64,000 bases of DNA from Pseudomonas sp. FP2309 (GCF_030687575.1 NZ_CP117439.1:1426001-1490000), one strand, 5' to 3'. Shown: positions 44,056 to 54,047, counted from the first letter of the stretch. A program made the numbers and translations. Notes: generated from the letters alone by a model not told the origin.

Positions 44056-45420
44056 ATGACGTTGCGCACCAGTAACCAACTGTTCGACGCCTACTTCACC
44101 GCTGACAGCATGGCCGACGTGTTCTGCGACAGCGGCCGCTTGCAGGGCATGCTGGATTTCGAAGCCGGCTTGGCCCGGGCACAGGCGCAGGTCGGGTTGA
44201 TTCCCCAGGCTGCCGTCGCGCCGATCGCCCAGGCGTGCCTGGCCTCGCTTTACGACGTGGATGCCTTGGGCGTAGCGATCGCGGCGGCGGGCAATTCGGC
44301 GATTCCCTTGGTCAAGGCCCTGGGCAAGTTGATTGCCAGCGAAGATGCCGGCGCCGAGCGCTATGTGCACCTGGGGGCCACCAGCCAGGACGTGATGGAC
44401 ACCGGCCTGGTCCTGCAACTGCGCCAGGCCGTGGATCTGATCGAAACCGACCTGGCGCGTTTAGGCGATGTGCTGGCCGCCCAGGCGCAGCGTTATGCCG
44501 ACGTGCCGTTGGCCGGGCGCACCTGGTTGCAGCATGCGACGCCGGTGACCCTGGGCATGAAAGTCGCCGGTTGGCTGGGGGCGGTCACCCGTAACCGGCA
44601 ACGGCTCGCCGAACTCAAACCGCGCCTGCTGGTGCTGCAGTTTGGCGGCGCCTCCGGCACGCTGGCGGCGCTGGGCGAACAGGCCATGCCCGTGGCCGAG
44701 GCACTGGCGGCCCAGTTGCAGTTGACCTTGCCCGACCAACCCTGGCACACCCAGCGCGATCGCTTGGTGGAGTTCGCCGGCGTGCTGGGCTTGATCGCCG
44801 GCAGTCTCGGCAAGCTGGGGCGCGATGTCAGCCTGCTGATGCAAACCGAAGCGGCTGAAGTGTTCGAACCCTCCGCGCCGGGCAAGGGTGGCTCCTCGAC
44901 CATGCCCCACAAGCGCAACCCGGTGGGCGCCGCCGTGCTGATCAGCGCCGCGACCCGCGTGCCTGGGCTGGTGTCGACGATGTTCAGCGCCATGCCCCAG
45001 GAACACGAACGCAGCCTGGGCCTGTGGCATGCCGAGTGGGAAACCTTGCCGCAGATTTGCCGCTTGGTTTCCGGCGCCTTGCAACAGGCGCTGCTGGTGA
45101 GCGAAGGGCTGGAAGTCGACCCGCAGCGCATGAAGCACAATCTCGACCTGACCCAGGGTCTGGTGTTGGCCGAGGCGGTGAGCATCGTGCTCGCCCAGCG
45201 CCTGGGCCGCGAAACCGCACACCATCTGCTGGAACAGTGCTGCAAGCGCGCCGTCGCCGATGGCCGTCACCTGCGCGCGGTACTGGCGGATGAACCACAG
45301 GTCACCGCCGAACTGTCCGCCGCCGAACTGGACCGCCTGCTCGACCCGGCCCACTACCTGGGCCAGGCGCGCACCTGGGTCAGCCGCGCGGTCACTGAAC
45401 ACGTTCAACACACTGCCTAA
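44056..45420 (+). CDS. pcaB: 3-carboxy-cis,cis-muconate cycloisomerase
   Basis: 454 residues of the fumarase/aspartase superfamily, with the signature GKGGSSTMPHKRNPVGA and an earlier HLGATSQDVMDTGLVLQ (Ser/His helper loop). It lactonises 3-carboxy-muconate to gamma-carboxymuconolactone. A GTG three bases before ATG 44056 is an alternative start. The gene is the second of pcaTBDC and is followed by a GGAG ribosome site for pcaD. Confidence 0.96.
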   Translation: MTLRTSNQLFDAYFTADSMADVFCDSGRLQGMLDFEAGLARAQAQVGLIPQAAVAPIAQACLASLYDVDALGVAIAAAGNSAIPLVKALGKLIASEDAGAERYVHLGATSQDVMDTGLVLQLRQAVDLIETDLARLGDVLAAQAQRYADVPLAGRTWLQHATPVTLGMKVAGWLGAVTRNRQRLAELKPRLLVLQFGGASGTLAALGEQAMPVAEALAAQLQLTLPDQPWHTQRDRLVEFAGVLGLIAGSLGKLGRDVSLLMQTEAAEVFEPSAPGKGGSSTMPHKRNPVGAAVLISAATRVPGLVSTMFSAMPQEHERSLGLWHAEWETLPQICRLVSGALQQALLVSEGLEVDPQRMKHNLDLTQGLVLAEAVSIVLAQRLGRETAHHLLEQCCKRAVADGRHLRAVLADEPQVTAELSAAELDRLLDPAHYLGQARTWVSRAVTEHVQHTA

Positions 45421-45430
45421 GGAGTCCGCT

Positions 45431-46222
45431 GTGCCATTTGTACAACTCGCCGAGGGCGAACTGCATTACCAACTGGATGGGCCTGTCGACGCACCGGTAT
45501 TGGTGCTGTCCAACTCCCTGGGCACCGACCTGCATATGTGGGACATCCAGGTCCCAGCGTTTACCGAGCATTTTCGCGTGTTGCGTTTTGACACCCGTGG
45601 TCACGGCAAATCCCTGGTCACCGAGGGGCCCTACAGCATCGAGCAGTTGGGCCGCGACGTGATTGCCTTGCTCGATGCGCTGGAGATTTCGCGTGCGCAT
45701 TTTTGCGGGCTGTCCATGGGGGGCTTGATCGGCCAATGGTTGGGGATTCATGCCGGTGAGCGTCTGCAGCGTCTGGTGGTGTGCAACACCGCGGCCAGGA
45801 TCGGCACGCCAGAGATCTGGAACCCACGCATCGAAACGGTGCTGCGTGACGGTGCAGCCGCGATGGTCGCACTGCGTGACGCCTCCATTGCGCGCTGGTT
45901 CACCGCCGACTTTGCCGAGGCCAACCCGCACCAGGCCAAGCAGATTACCGACATGCTCGCGGCCACGTCGCCCCAGGGTTATGCGGCAAATTGCGCAGCG
46001 GTACGGGATGCGGACTTCCGTGAGCAACTGGCCTCGATCAAGGTACCGACCCTGGTCATCGCCGGCACTGAAGACGCGGTCACACCGCCAGCGGGCGGCC
46101 ACTTTATCCAGAGCCATGTGAAGGGCGCCGAGTACGCCGAGTTCTATGCGGCCCATCTGTCGAATGTGCAGGCTGGCGCTGCGTTCAGCGACCGTGTAAT
46201 TGAATTTTTGCTGGCGCCTTAA
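45431..46222 (+). CDS. pcaD: beta-ketoadipate enol-lactone hydrolase
   Basis: 263 residues starting at GTG 45431 with GGAG immediately upstream; the frame is open into pcaB but that part is shadow. Alpha/beta-hydrolase: nucleophile Ser95 in FCGLSMGGLIG, acid in VIAGTEDAVTPP and histidine in YAAHLSNVQ. It hydrolyses beta-ketoadipate enol-lactone to beta-ketoadipate. It follows pcaB by ten bases. Confidence 0.95.
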   Translation: MPFVQLAEGELHYQLDGPVDAPVLVLSNSLGTDLHMWDIQVPAFTEHFRVLRFDTRGHGKSLVTEGPYSIEQLGRDVIALLDALEISRAHFCGLSMGGLIGQWLGIHAGERLQRLVVCNTAARIGTPEIWNPRIETVLRDGAAAMVALRDASIARWFTADFAEANPHQAKQITDMLAATSPQGYAANCAAVRDADFREQLASIKVPTLVIAGTEDAVTPPAGGHFIQSHVKGAEYAEFYAAHLSNVQAGAAFSDRVIEFLLAP

Positions 46223-46233
46223 CCCGGATTTAT

Positions 46234-46256
46234 GGCGAGCGGGCAGCTCGCTCGCC
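46234..46256 (+). repeat. stem-loop between pcaD and pcaC
   Basis: GGCGAGCG and CGCTCGCC form an 8-bp stem around seven bases in the 64-base gap. There is no U-tract, so it may tune expression of the last gene rather than end transcription. Confidence 0.4.
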
Positions 46257-46286
46257 TGCCAACTATTTACATCGAGGATGTCTGCT

Positions 46287-46682
46287 GTGGACGAGAAACA
46301 ACGTTACGCCGAGGGCCTGCAAGTACGGCGCGAAGTGCTGGGCGACGCCCATGTCGACCGCAGCCTTAACGCCCTGACCGAGTTCAACGGCGAGTTCCAG
46401 GAAATGATCACCCGCCACGCCTGGGGCGATATCTGGACCCGTCCCGGCCTGCCGCGGCACACCCGCAGCCTGATCACTATCGCCATGTTGATCGGCATGA
46501 ACCGCAGTGAAGAACTCAAGCTGCACCTGCGCGCCGCCGCCAGCAATGGCGTGACCCGCGCCGAGATCAAGGAAGTGCTGATGCAGAGTGCGATCTATTG
46601 CGGGATTCCAGCGGCGAATGCCACTTTCCACCTGGCTGAGTCGGTGTGGGATGAGCTGGGGGTCGAGTCCCGTCAAGCCTGA
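46287..46682 (+). CDS. pcaC: 4-carboxymuconolactone decarboxylase
   Basis: 131 residues of the AhpD-like CMD family: EFQEMITRHAWGDIWTRPGLPRHTRSL is the core, and IKEVLMQSAIYCGIPAANATF follows. It decarboxylates gamma-carboxymuconolactone to beta-ketoadipate enol-lactone. I chose GTG 46287 (VDEKQRYAEGLQVRR), with GAGG nine bases before; an ATG at 46278 overlaps that site and adds three residues. It is the last gene of pcaTBDC and converges with the deacetylase gene. Confidence 0.95.
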   Translation: MDEKQRYAEGLQVRREVLGDAHVDRSLNALTEFNGEFQEMITRHAWGDIWTRPGLPRHTRSLITIAMLIGMNRSEELKLHLRAAASNGVTRAEIKEVLMQSAIYCGIPAANATFHLAESVWDELGVESRQA

Positions 46683-46697
46683 CGGGCGCTCGAGCGG

Positions 46698-47597
46698 TCA
46701 GCGCGCGTCAGCGCCCCACACCCAGTTCCACACGCCGGGCAGATGCACCTCTTCATTCACATCCTTGACCGTGCGCGCCAGCGCCGCGCGCTGCAGCGCG
46801 GCGTGGTCGGTGTAGAACGGCTGGGCAGCGGTTTTCAGACTGTTGACCTGTGCACTGTCGAGCAGGATCTGCAGGTATTCCTGCAGGTGCCGCGCGGTGT
46901 AGCGGTTGATGTCGTGAAAGGTCACCACCACCGGTATCACGCCGTCCACCGTCGGCAACTCACCCAACGCAATGCGCTCGCGCACCACGGACAGCTGTCG
47001 ATACAGGTTGGCGCGACGGCGCGGGCTGGCGTTGAAGCCCCAGATTTTGCCGTCGTTGGCGCTCAAGTCGGTCAGCAATACGTGCATGCCATGGCGTTGG
47101 TAGGCGGCAAAGGTACGGCGGTCGTAGTTCCAGAATGGCGGGCGTACCAACACCGGCGGCGCGCCGGTGATTGCGGCAATGTCGGCGGCCCCCTGGGTGA
47201 GGGTGCTATCCAGTTCGGCGTTGTTCAGCCAGCGGTGGTTGGTATGAAACGCGGTGGCGGTGTGGAACGCCAGGACATGACCTGCGGCGTACTCCCGCTC
47301 CATGGTCTTGCGCCCGCGCGAACTGCCACCGGAACGGGCCGCTTCGGTCTGCAGGAAGAACACCGCCTTGATCCCCGGCAACACCGGGTTGTCGGCCAGG
47401 TCGGCCACCACCGAGCGGCTCGGGTTGTTGTAGCCCGAGGCACTGGGGCCATCGTCGAAGGTCAGCAAAAAACGGATCGGTGCCTGGCGTTGCAGGCGTT
47501 GTTCGGTCTGTGGCGTCAGCGCAATGGGCGCGCCGATGCAGCCACTGAGGCTGATGGCCAGGGCAAGCACGGCGGATGCGATGGCAAAGGATTTCAT
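46698..47597 (-). CDS. polysaccharide deacetylase-family lipoprotein
   Basis: 299 residues. The leader ends at a lipobox, ISLSGC (Cys20), so the protein is predicted to be lipid-anchored. NodB motifs are present: LLTFDDGPSASG (Asp48-Asp49), HTNH at 118-121 (metal histidines), RPPFWNYDR and TFHD. Such enzymes remove N-acetyl groups from peptidoglycan or exopolysaccharide. It is inserted between pcaC and the aromatic porin gene and runs opposite to pca, so it is unlikely to belong to the pathway. Confidence 0.85.
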   Translation of the reverse strand: MKSFAIASAVLALAISLSGCIGAPIALTPQTEQRLQRQAPIRFLLTFDDGPSASGYNNPSRSVVADLADNPVLPGIKAVFFLQTEAARSGGSSRGRKTMEREYAAGHVLAFHTATAFHTNHRWLNNAELDSTLTQGAADIAAITGAPPVLVRPPFWNYDRRTFAAYQRHGMHVLLTDLSANDGKIWGFNASPRRRANLYRQLSVVRERIALGELPTVDGVIPVVVTFHDINRYTARHLQEYLQILLDSAQVNSLKTAAQPFYTDHAALQRAALARTVKDVNEEVHLPGVWNWVWGADAR

Positions 47598-47621
47598 GGT
47601 GGGCGCGGGCTCGATTAAGAG

Positions 47622-47648
47622 GCCGCTGCTGGGCGGATCAGCAGCGGC
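47622..47648. repeat. perfect 10-bp inverted repeat between porin and deacetylase genes
   Basis: GCCGCTGCTG and CAGCAGCGGC pair around seven bases, 34 bases after the porin stop on the minus strand. No U-tract is seen; it may mark the 3' end of the porin mRNA. Confidence 0.45.
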
Positions 47649-47681
47649 AGGCGCGCACGATACAGTAAGTGCCGCGCCGGT

Positions 47682-48932
47682 TTACAGCAGACTTAGCGGG
47701 TAACTGACGATCAACCGGTTTTCATCGAACTCGTTGTTGCTGTAGTCGCGGCGCATGCTGGAATTACGCAAGCGCACTGTCAGGTTCTTCAGGTTGCCGC
47801 TCTGCACGGTGTAGCCCAATTCGCTTTCACGCCCCCATTCCTTGCCGTCGGTAATCGTGCCGGTGTGCACGTTGCTGCCGCTGATGTAGCGGTTCATCAA
47901 CGTCAGGCCGGGCACGCCGAGGGCGGCGAAGTTGTAGTCGTGGCGCACTTGCCAGGATTTTTCCTGGGCGTTGTCGTAGCTGGAGTTGTAGCTGTCGTTG
48001 GCCAGGGTGCCGCCGCTGGTGCCGTTGACGCGCATCCAGGCAGTGTTCCCGGTGAGTTTCTGCAGGCCGACGTAAAAGGTGTTGCCGCCGTACTTGGCCG
48101 AGAACAGGCCGGACCAGGTCTTGTTGTCCAGTGCGCCGGCGCGGGCGCTGCCGTCGTCCTTGCCGTAGAAGAACCCCAGGTTGGCGCCCAGGGTCCAGGC
48201 GCCGAGGGGCTGGCTGTGGATCAGGTTGACGTACTGCTGGCGATAGATGTCCTTGAGCTGGGCGTTCCACAGACCAATCTGGGTGCGTTTGTCGTTGAAC
48301 GCGTATTCGCCGCCCTGGAAGTTGAAACGGTCGGAGGTGAACGCGGTTTTACCGGTCATCGACAGGTCGTTCATGCTGCTGTCGTCGCGCGGGCTGTTGG
48401 CGCGGAACTGGCCGCCATAGAGGGTCAGGCCGTCAATTTCTCTGGAGGTGATCTGCCCGCCGCGCAGGGTTTGCGGCAGCGAGCGGCCATCGTCGGCACG
48501 CAGGATCGGCAGCACCGGCATCCATTCGCCGACCTTCACTTCGGTCTTCGAAATACGTGCCTTGAATGCCACACCGAGGCGGCCGAATTCATCCGCCGGG
48601 CGGCCATCGTGGTCCAGCGGCAACAACTGGGTGCCACCGGTGCCATGCCCGCCGTCGAGCTTCAACGAATACAGGCCCAGCACATCCACCCCGAAGCCTA
48701 CCGTGCCCTGGGTGAAGCCGGACTTGGCGTCGAGAATGAAACTCTGCGTCCACTCCTGCGCGCCGCCCTGGGTTTTGGTCGGGTTGGTGAAATTGCGGTT
48801 GAAGAAGAAATTGCGCAGGTTGAGGTTGGCACTGGCGTCTTCCAGGAAACCGTGTTCTTCGGCGATTGCAGGAAGGGCAAAACTGGCAACAGCGGTGGCC
48901 AGCAACAGCTGGCGAGGGCGGAACATGCTCAT
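47682..48932 (-). CDS. OprD-family porin, probable aromatic-acid porin (BenF-like)
   Basis: 416 residues from ATG 48932; signal peptide MSMFRPRQLLLATAVASFAL ends at AIA-E. OprD family marks follow: GFLEDASANLNLRNFFFNRNF at the N-terminus, EWTQSFILDAKSGFTQGTVGFGVD, and an 18-strand barrel ending in aromatic/hydrophobic residues (IVSYPLSLL). In Pseudomonas putida a BenF-like porin follows pcaRKFTBDC, so the position fits uptake of benzoate-type acids for this pathway. The exact substrate is inferred from context only. Confidence 0.85.
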   Translation of the reverse strand: MSMFRPRQLLLATAVASFALPAIAEEHGFLEDASANLNLRNFFFNRNFTNPTKTQGGAQEWTQSFILDAKSGFTQGTVGFGVDVLGLYSLKLDGGHGTGGTQLLPLDHDGRPADEFGRLGVAFKARISKTEVKVGEWMPVLPILRADDGRSLPQTLRGGQITSREIDGLTLYGGQFRANSPRDDSSMNDLSMTGKTAFTSDRFNFQGGEYAFNDKRTQIGLWNAQLKDIYRQQYVNLIHSQPLGAWTLGANLGFFYGKDDGSARAGALDNKTWSGLFSAKYGGNTFYVGLQKLTGNTAWMRVNGTSGGTLANDSYNSSYDNAQEKSWQVRHDYNFAALGVPGLTLMNRYISGSNVHTGTITDGKEWGRESELGYTVQSGNLKNLTVRLRNSSMRRDYSNNEFDENRLIVSYPLSLL

Positions 48933-49074
48933 GGCGTTGGACCTGTTGTTATTGGGGTTTTGCAGGTGCGGGCCATGGTGCGTGGCGGTGCGGGGGCGGT
49001 TCAATCGGGGCTGGGCGGGTTGTGGGCGATGATCGAACGCAAGTTGCCGGGCGCTGAGGCCCGGTTGCGGCAGC

Positions 49075-50682
49075 TCAGGACTTGGGCGGGGTGAAGTGGG
49101 TCCAGGGGATCGCCGGCAAGTAATGCTGGGCGGCGACGATCAGCGCCACCATCACCACCACGAACACCGCTTGCAGGGGACTCCAGAATGCCCAATGCAG
49201 GCCGTTCAGCCAGGGATAACCTTCACTGAATTTCTGGCTCATCCGGCCGATGCGTTTTGTGTGCAGCAGGTTGATCAGCAGCGCGCCGGCATAGGTCACT
49301 GCGCCGAGTATGCCGAGCATCAGGCCGCAGGCGATCAGCATGATTGCCTGGGGCACGCCGTGGCGAATCACCAGCCAATAGTCGTTGGGATTGAGTCGTT
49401 TAGGGATCAGGTACTGGCTCAGCCAGATATCCGGCACCCGGTATACCGAACTCATGACCGCCCAGAACTGGGTGACACGAAAGGCGACAAGGGCCGGCAC
49501 GAATGACATCAGCATGAAAAGGAACACCGACATCATGTCCAGTTTGCCTGGTGTGTCGTGGGCGATGTTCAAGCCGATGGCGAGGGCGAAGATCGCCCAC
49601 AGTCGGATAAACACCTGGGTGTAGATCGGCCTCGGTACGAATTTGCGCCAGAAAAACACATCGGCCTGAGGCAAGCGTTCAATCAATTGCGGGTAGCGCC
49701 AGGTCAGGGTTTGGGCCAGGTGCTGGCAGGCATTCCACTCGTTATCGCCAAACCCGTCGATCATGTTTTTCTGTTGGGTGGCCGTCATGGGCGTCAGCAA
49801 CAGGCGCGCGGCAAAGGCGTCGGCAGAGGTGCGTCGCGGATCGTGGGCCTTGTCTTGCAGGTGGGCGTAGAAGCTTTCCTGCTCGCAACGCGACACCAGT
49901 TCGCGCCACATCCAGGCCGGTTCCGGATACACGCCTTTCTGATCGTCCCAGCCAAATGCCTGGCACACCCGTTCGAACAGCGGCACGCTCCACTGCGTGT
50001 CATGCAGCAGGTGCAGAATGATGCGTTGCCACTGCTGTTGCAGGTCGAACACCCGCAGCCACGGTTGGTTGTTGTAGGCCGTCAGTTGGCTGATGAACTC
50101 GCGTTCGGCCTTGTGTTCCAGCAGTTCCTGCAAGACACGGCGGTAGTCCTGCAGCAGCTCGCCTGTCAGCGCTTCGTGCTGCCAGGGGGTCATGGCCACG
50201 TGTTGCCACGGCGTCAGCCAGTCCAGGTGTTGCACGGCCCATTGGGCGATGGCGCTGCGCTCGCCGGGGGCGTCGAAGCAATGGCGCAGCAGACCGGCCT
50301 GGAACGCGTCGGTGCAGGCCTGTTGCCGGGCCTGTGCCCAGCGCTCGTCAAGGTTGTGGGTGTTGAGGCCGCTGAGCAGGGCGTCGGCGAGGTTCGGTGT
50401 TTCGAACGGGGCAGGGCTGAGGGGGCGGATGTCCATCAGCTCGGCCAGGTCGTTGAGGTTGCCGTAGGCCTGTTCGACCGCTGGCGCCTCGACGTTTGCT
50501 TCGTCCTCGCTGTCAGCACGCCAGCGCGCCTCGCTCAACGCGTATTCATAGGCTTCACGCAGGCGCTGGAAACCGGCCGGGTCGTCATCCGGGCGGCAGC
50601 TTTTCAGCAACCGCGCGTAGGTACGCTTGATGGTGCGCTCGTCGGCGTCTTGCGGCAGTTGCAGTACGGTCCAGCAGTCCAT
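49075..50682 (-). CDS. membrane-bound J-domain protein, partner of HscC
   Basis: 535 residues. The first about 65 form a J-domain-like helical unit (CWTVLQLPQDADERTIKRTYARLLKSC), where the usual HPD tripeptide reads Arg30-Pro31-Asp32. A long helical region follows, then about four membrane helices in the last 160 residues (for example AIFALAIGLNIAHD and FVVVMVALIVAAQHYLPAIPW). It lies 12 bases after hscC and in the same operon, like the HscC-DjlB/DjlC pairs of enterobacteria. It probably stimulates HscC at the inner membrane. Confidence 0.8.
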   Translation of the reverse strand: MDCWTVLQLPQDADERTIKRTYARLLKSCRPDDDPAGFQRLREAYEYALSEARWRADSEDEANVEAPAVEQAYGNLNDLAELMDIRPLSPAPFETPNLADALLSGLNTHNLDERWAQARQQACTDAFQAGLLRHCFDAPGERSAIAQWAVQHLDWLTPWQHVAMTPWQHEALTGELLQDYRRVLQELLEHKAEREFISQLTAYNNQPWLRVFDLQQQWQRIILHLLHDTQWSVPLFERVCQAFGWDDQKGVYPEPAWMWRELVSRCEQESFYAHLQDKAHDPRRTSADAFAARLLLTPMTATQQKNMIDGFGDNEWNACQHLAQTLTWRYPQLIERLPQADVFFWRKFVPRPIYTQVFIRLWAIFALAIGLNIAHDTPGKLDMMSVFLFMLMSFVPALVAFRVTQFWAVMSSVYRVPDIWLSQYLIPKRLNPNDYWLVIRHGVPQAIMLIACGLMLGILGAVTYAGALLINLLHTKRIGRMSQKFSEGYPWLNGLHWAFWSPLQAVFVVVMVALIVAAQHYLPAIPWTHFTPPKS

Positions 50683-50694
50683 GTCGTGCTCCCC

Positions 50695-52392
50695 TCAGCG
50701 CCAGAACCCGGTGTCCAATTGCTCCAGTTGCCGGGTCAGTTCACTGCGCGCTTCACGGATGCGCCGCTCGTCCTGGGTGTCGAGCACCTGCTGGAACTGC
50801 GCGGCCCAGTGGCCCAGTTGCTCACGCAACTCACCGAGGTTTTCCTGATAGAGCCGTTCCAGGCGTGCGGTGAGCACCGTGTTGACTTGCTGGTCGCGCG
50901 GGTGAACCTTCAACTGCGCCAGGGCTTGCAGGCGTTGCTGGATCTCCTGCGGGCTGAGCACGCCGGGGTTGTTCTCGATCACCAGCGAATGTTGCTCGCC
51001 GGTGAGGGGAATGTTCACCTGGGCTTCCAGCAGGCCGTTGTTGTCGTAGGTGAAGCGCACGTCCAGCGAGACTTCACCGGCTTTGCGCTTGGGCACGTCG
51101 ATCTCCAACTGGCCCAGTTCGATGTTGTCTTTGACCAGGCGGCTTTCACCCTGGTAGATCTTCAACAGCACCTGGCTCTGGTTGTCGTGCAGCGTCACCA
51201 CGCTTTTGACCCGGCTCACCGGCACACTGCTGTTGCGTTCGATCAGCGGCAGGTAGTGGCCGCTTTCGATATGGCCGCCGTATTGGTTCGAGGTCTCGAT
51301 ACCCAGGGTGTAGGGGCACACGTCAGTCAGCACCACTTCTTCCAGCGCCGCCGAACGGGCTTTGAGTGCGGCCTGGATCGCGGCGCCGTGAGCAACCACC
51401 TGGTCCGGGTCGAGGCTGATGGATGGAAAGCGCCCGAACAGGCCGGCGGCGAGCTTGCGCACCAACGGCATACGCGTGGTTCCGCCGACCAGCAGGATTT
51501 CATCCAGGTCGCCGACGCGAATCCGCGCATCGCGCAGGGCACGTTCGATGGGCGCGCGCAGGCGTTCGAGCAGCGGCGTGTAAAGCTTGGCCAGTTCCTG
51601 CTGGGTGATGGTCTGTACCCATTGCTGGCCGTCGATGCGCAGCGCGAACTCAGCGCTGTCGTCCTGGCCCAGGGCTTTGCGCACGCGCTCGGCTTCGCGG
51701 CGCAGCGCGTGCAGCACGCTGCTGGTGGGCGGGAAGCCGGCGGCATTGCGCTGGCTGTCGACGAAGTGCTCCAGCAGCAGGGTGTCGAAGTCTTCGCCGC
51801 CCAGGAAGTTGTCGCCGGCACTGGCGCGTACTTCCATCACGCCGTCGAACAGCTCAATGATCGACACGTCAAAGGTGCCGCCGCCGAGGTCGAACACCAA
51901 GAACGAGGTTTCCTTGTCACGCTGATGCAGGCCGTAGGCGAGGGCGGCGGCTGTGGGTTCGTTGATCAGTTTTTCAACGTTGAGCCCGGCCAGTTCGCCG
52001 GCAATCCGCGTGGCTTTGCGCTGGCCGTCGCTGAAGTAGGCGGGCACGCTGATCACAGCTTCGGTGACGGTATGGCCGTAGGTGCGTTCGATGTCTTCCT
52101 TGAGGCTCTTGAGCACCAGCGCCGAGAGCTCTTCGGGGCGAAACGAACGATCACCCAGGCGCACTTCGGTGGCGCTGCCCATGAAACGCTTGAACAGCGA
52201 GGTGGTCAGGTGCGGGTGAGTGTGCAGGCGCTCTTTGGCAGCCTGGCCCACCAGGACACGGCCTTGATCATCCAGCCCGACCACGCTTGGGGTCAGCAAC
52301 TGGCCAAGGGCATTGGGCACCAATTCGGTGGCGTCACCGCGCCAGACGGCGGCGAGACTGTGGGTGGTCCCCAGGTCGATTCCTACGATCAT
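50695..52392 (-). CDS. hscC: Hsp70-family chaperone HscC
   Basis: 565 residues from ATG 52392 ([17 protein letters not shown]), shorter than DnaK (about 640) and close to E. coli HscC. The actin-type ATPase motifs are seen: GIDLGTTHS (phosphate 1), [25 protein letters not shown] (phosphate 2) and [17 protein letters not shown] substrate-binding domain follows, with a reduced C-terminal lid. GGGAG precedes the start. It is the first gene of a two-gene operon with the membrane J-domain protein. Its specific clients are not known. Confidence 0.93.
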   Translation of the reverse strand: MIVGIDLGTTHSLAAVWRGDATELVPNALGQLLTPSVVGLDDQGRVLVGQAAKERLHTHPHLTTSLFKRFMGSATEVRLGDRSFRPEELSALVLKSLKEDIERTYGHTVTEAVISVPAYFSDGQRKATRIAGELAGLNVEKLINEPTAAALAYGLHQRDKETSFLVFDLGGGTFDVSIIELFDGVMEVRASAGDNFLGGEDFDTLLLEHFVDSQRNAAGFPPTSSVLHALRREAERVRKALGQDDSAEFALRIDGQQWVQTITQQELAKLYTPLLERLRAPIERALRDARIRVGDLDEILLVGGTTRMPLVRKLAAGLFGRFPSISLDPDQVVAHGAAIQAALKARSAALEEVVLTDVCPYTLGIETSNQYGGHIESGHYLPLIERNSSVPVSRVKSVVTLHDNQSQVLLKIYQGESRLVKDNIELGQLEIDVPKRKAGEVSLDVRFTYDNNGLLEAQVNIPLTGEQHSLVIENNPGVLSPQEIQQRLQALAQLKVHPRDQQVNTVLTARLERLYQENLGELREQLGHWAAQFQQVLDTQDERRIREARSELTRQLEQLDTGFWR

Positions 52393-52534
52393 TACGACAA
52401 GCTCCCTCTGTGGTCGGTAAGAATCTGTAACCAATTTTAACCTGAAAGGTTGAAGCGAAAGCAAGACTGCACAGCCCCTGGGGGCGAGCGGAGTTCAGGT
52501 GGCGAGCCAGTCCTGATGGGCATCGATCAGTCGG

Positions 52535-52572
52535 CATAAAAAAACCGCCTCCAGTAAGGGAGGCGGTTTTTT
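52535..52572 (-). terminator. rho-independent terminator after the RND efflux operon
   Basis: AAAACCGCCTCC and GGAGGCGGTTTT pair around AGTAAG, followed by T on both strands (seven on the minus strand). It lies 18 bases after the outer-membrane-factor stop and about 150 bases upstream of hscC. Confidence 0.9.
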
Positions 52573-52589
52573 GTTTACAGCAGCGCTAA

Positions 52590-54047
52590 TCAGAACAACT
52601 TCAACGCCGGGGCTTCTTCTTTCAATGGCTCATTCTTTGCGGTCTGCTCGTTCCAACCGCCGCCGAGGGCCTTGTACAGGGTGACTTCGCTGGTCAGCTG
52701 CGCCAGGCGGTCGGTGATCAGCGATTGCTGGGCACTGAACAGTTGGCGCTGGGCGTCGAGGAAGGTCAGGTTGCTGTCGACACCGATGCGGTAGCGACGC
52801 TCGGCCAGGCGGTAGTAATCCTGGTTGGCTGCCACGAAGCCGCGCTGGGCATCCAGCTGTTGCTTGTAGGTCTCACGGGCGGCCAGGCCGTCGGAGACTT
52901 CCTGGAAGCCAGTCTGGATGGCTTTCTCGTAGTTGGCCACGTTGATCTCTTTCTGGATCTTCGAGTAGTCCAGGCTGGCGCGCAGGCTACCGGCGTTGAA
53001 GATCGGGATGTTGATCTGCGGGGCGAACGACCAGGTGCCCGAGCCGCCCTTGAACAGGCCGCCCAGGGTCGGGCTGGCGGTGCCGGCGCTGGCCGTCAGG
53101 GTGATGCTCGGGAAGAACGCTGCACGGGCTGCACCGATATTGGCGTTGGCTGCCTTGAGGTTGTACTCGGCCTGCACGATGTCGGGACGACGTTGCAGCA
53201 GGTCCGATGGCAACCCGGCCGGCACTTCGCTGAGCAGGTCATCGGACAGCGGCTTGCTGGCGATATTCGCCGGCAAACCGGTGCCCAGCAGCAGGGTCAG
53301 ATTGTTCTCATCCTGGGCCACCTGGCGGGTATAGCGCGCCAGGGCGACGCGGGCGTTTTCCACCGAGGTGCGTGCCTGGCTCAGGTCGAGGGCCGAGGCC
53401 ACGCCGACTTCGTTGCTGCGCGAGGTCAACTTGAAGCTCTGCTCGTACGCGCCCAGGGTGTCCTGGGTGAGCTTGAGCAGTTCCTTGTCGGCCTGCCAGG
53501 TCAGGTACGCGGTGGCCACGTTGGCCACCAGGCTGATCTGGGTGCTGCGCCGTGCCTCTTCGGTGGCGAAGTACTTTTGCAGTGCTTCTTCACTCAGGCT
53601 GCGTACGCGGCCGAACAGGTCCAGCTCGTAGGAACTGATGCCCAGGCCTGCCGAGTACTGGCTGGCGATGGTCGCTTCACCGGTCTGCGACAGTTTGGCC
53701 GGCGTACGCGAACGGCTGCCGCTGCCCGTGGCCGAGACGGCCGGGAACAGGTCGGCGCGCTGGATCTGGTACTGCGCGGCATAGGCATCGATGTTCAGCG
53801 CCGCGACACGCAGGTCACGGTTGTTTTCCAGTGCGGTCTTGATCAGCTGTTGCAGGGCAGGGTCATGGAAAAACTGCTTCCAGCCCTGCTCGGCAGCGGC
53901 CTGGTTCGGCGCCTGGGCCGGCGAGTACGCCGGACCCTGCGGGAACTGCGCCGCCACCGGCGCTTCGGGGCGCTGGTAGTCAGGTATCAACGAGCAGCCA
54001 CTGAGCACGAAGGCGGTGACGGCTAGGGAAAGTAGCGACTTGCTCAT
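52590..54047 (-). CDS. emhC: outer-membrane factor of the RND efflux pump (OprM/TtgC/EmhC)
   Basis: 485 residues. Lipoprotein signal with lipobox VLSGC, then [18 protein letters not shown], the OprM start. TolC-type repeats of helices and beta hairpin include [12 protein letters not shown] and the two equivalent [24 protein letters not shown] stretches. It forms the trimeric channel across the outer membrane and periplasm. Its start overlaps the pump gene stop by four bases. The name emhC follows Pseudomonas fluorescens usage; ttgC and oprM are equivalents. Confidence 0.94.
   Translation of the reverse strand: MSKSLLSLAVTAFVLSGCSLIPDYQRPEAPVAAQFPQGPAYSPAQAPNQAAAEQGWKQFFHDPALQQLIKTALENNRDLRVAALNIDAYAAQYQIQRADLFPAVSATGSGSRSRTPAKLSQTGEATIASQYSAGLGISSYELDLFGRVRSLSEEALQKYFATEEARRSTQISLVANVATAYLTWQADKELLKLTQDTLGAYEQSFKLTSRSNEVGVASALDLSQARTSVENARVALARYTRQVAQDENNLTLLLGTGLPANIASKPLSDDLLSEVPAGLPSDLLQRRPDIVQAEYNLKAANANIGAARAAFFPSITLTASAGTASPTLGGLFKGGSGTWSFAPQINIPIFNAGSLRASLDYSKIQKEINVANYEKAIQTGFQEVSDGLAARETYKQQLDAQRGFVAANQDYYRLAERRYRIGVDSNLTFLDAQRQLFSAQQSLITDRLAQLTSEVTLYKALGGGWNEQTAKNEPLKEEAPALKLF

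Noticed and set aside
49558..52440. 960-codon plus-strand frame across hscC and the J-protein gene
   Set aside because: Antisense shadow: the minus strand has clear Hsp70 and J-domain motifs and a ribosome site.
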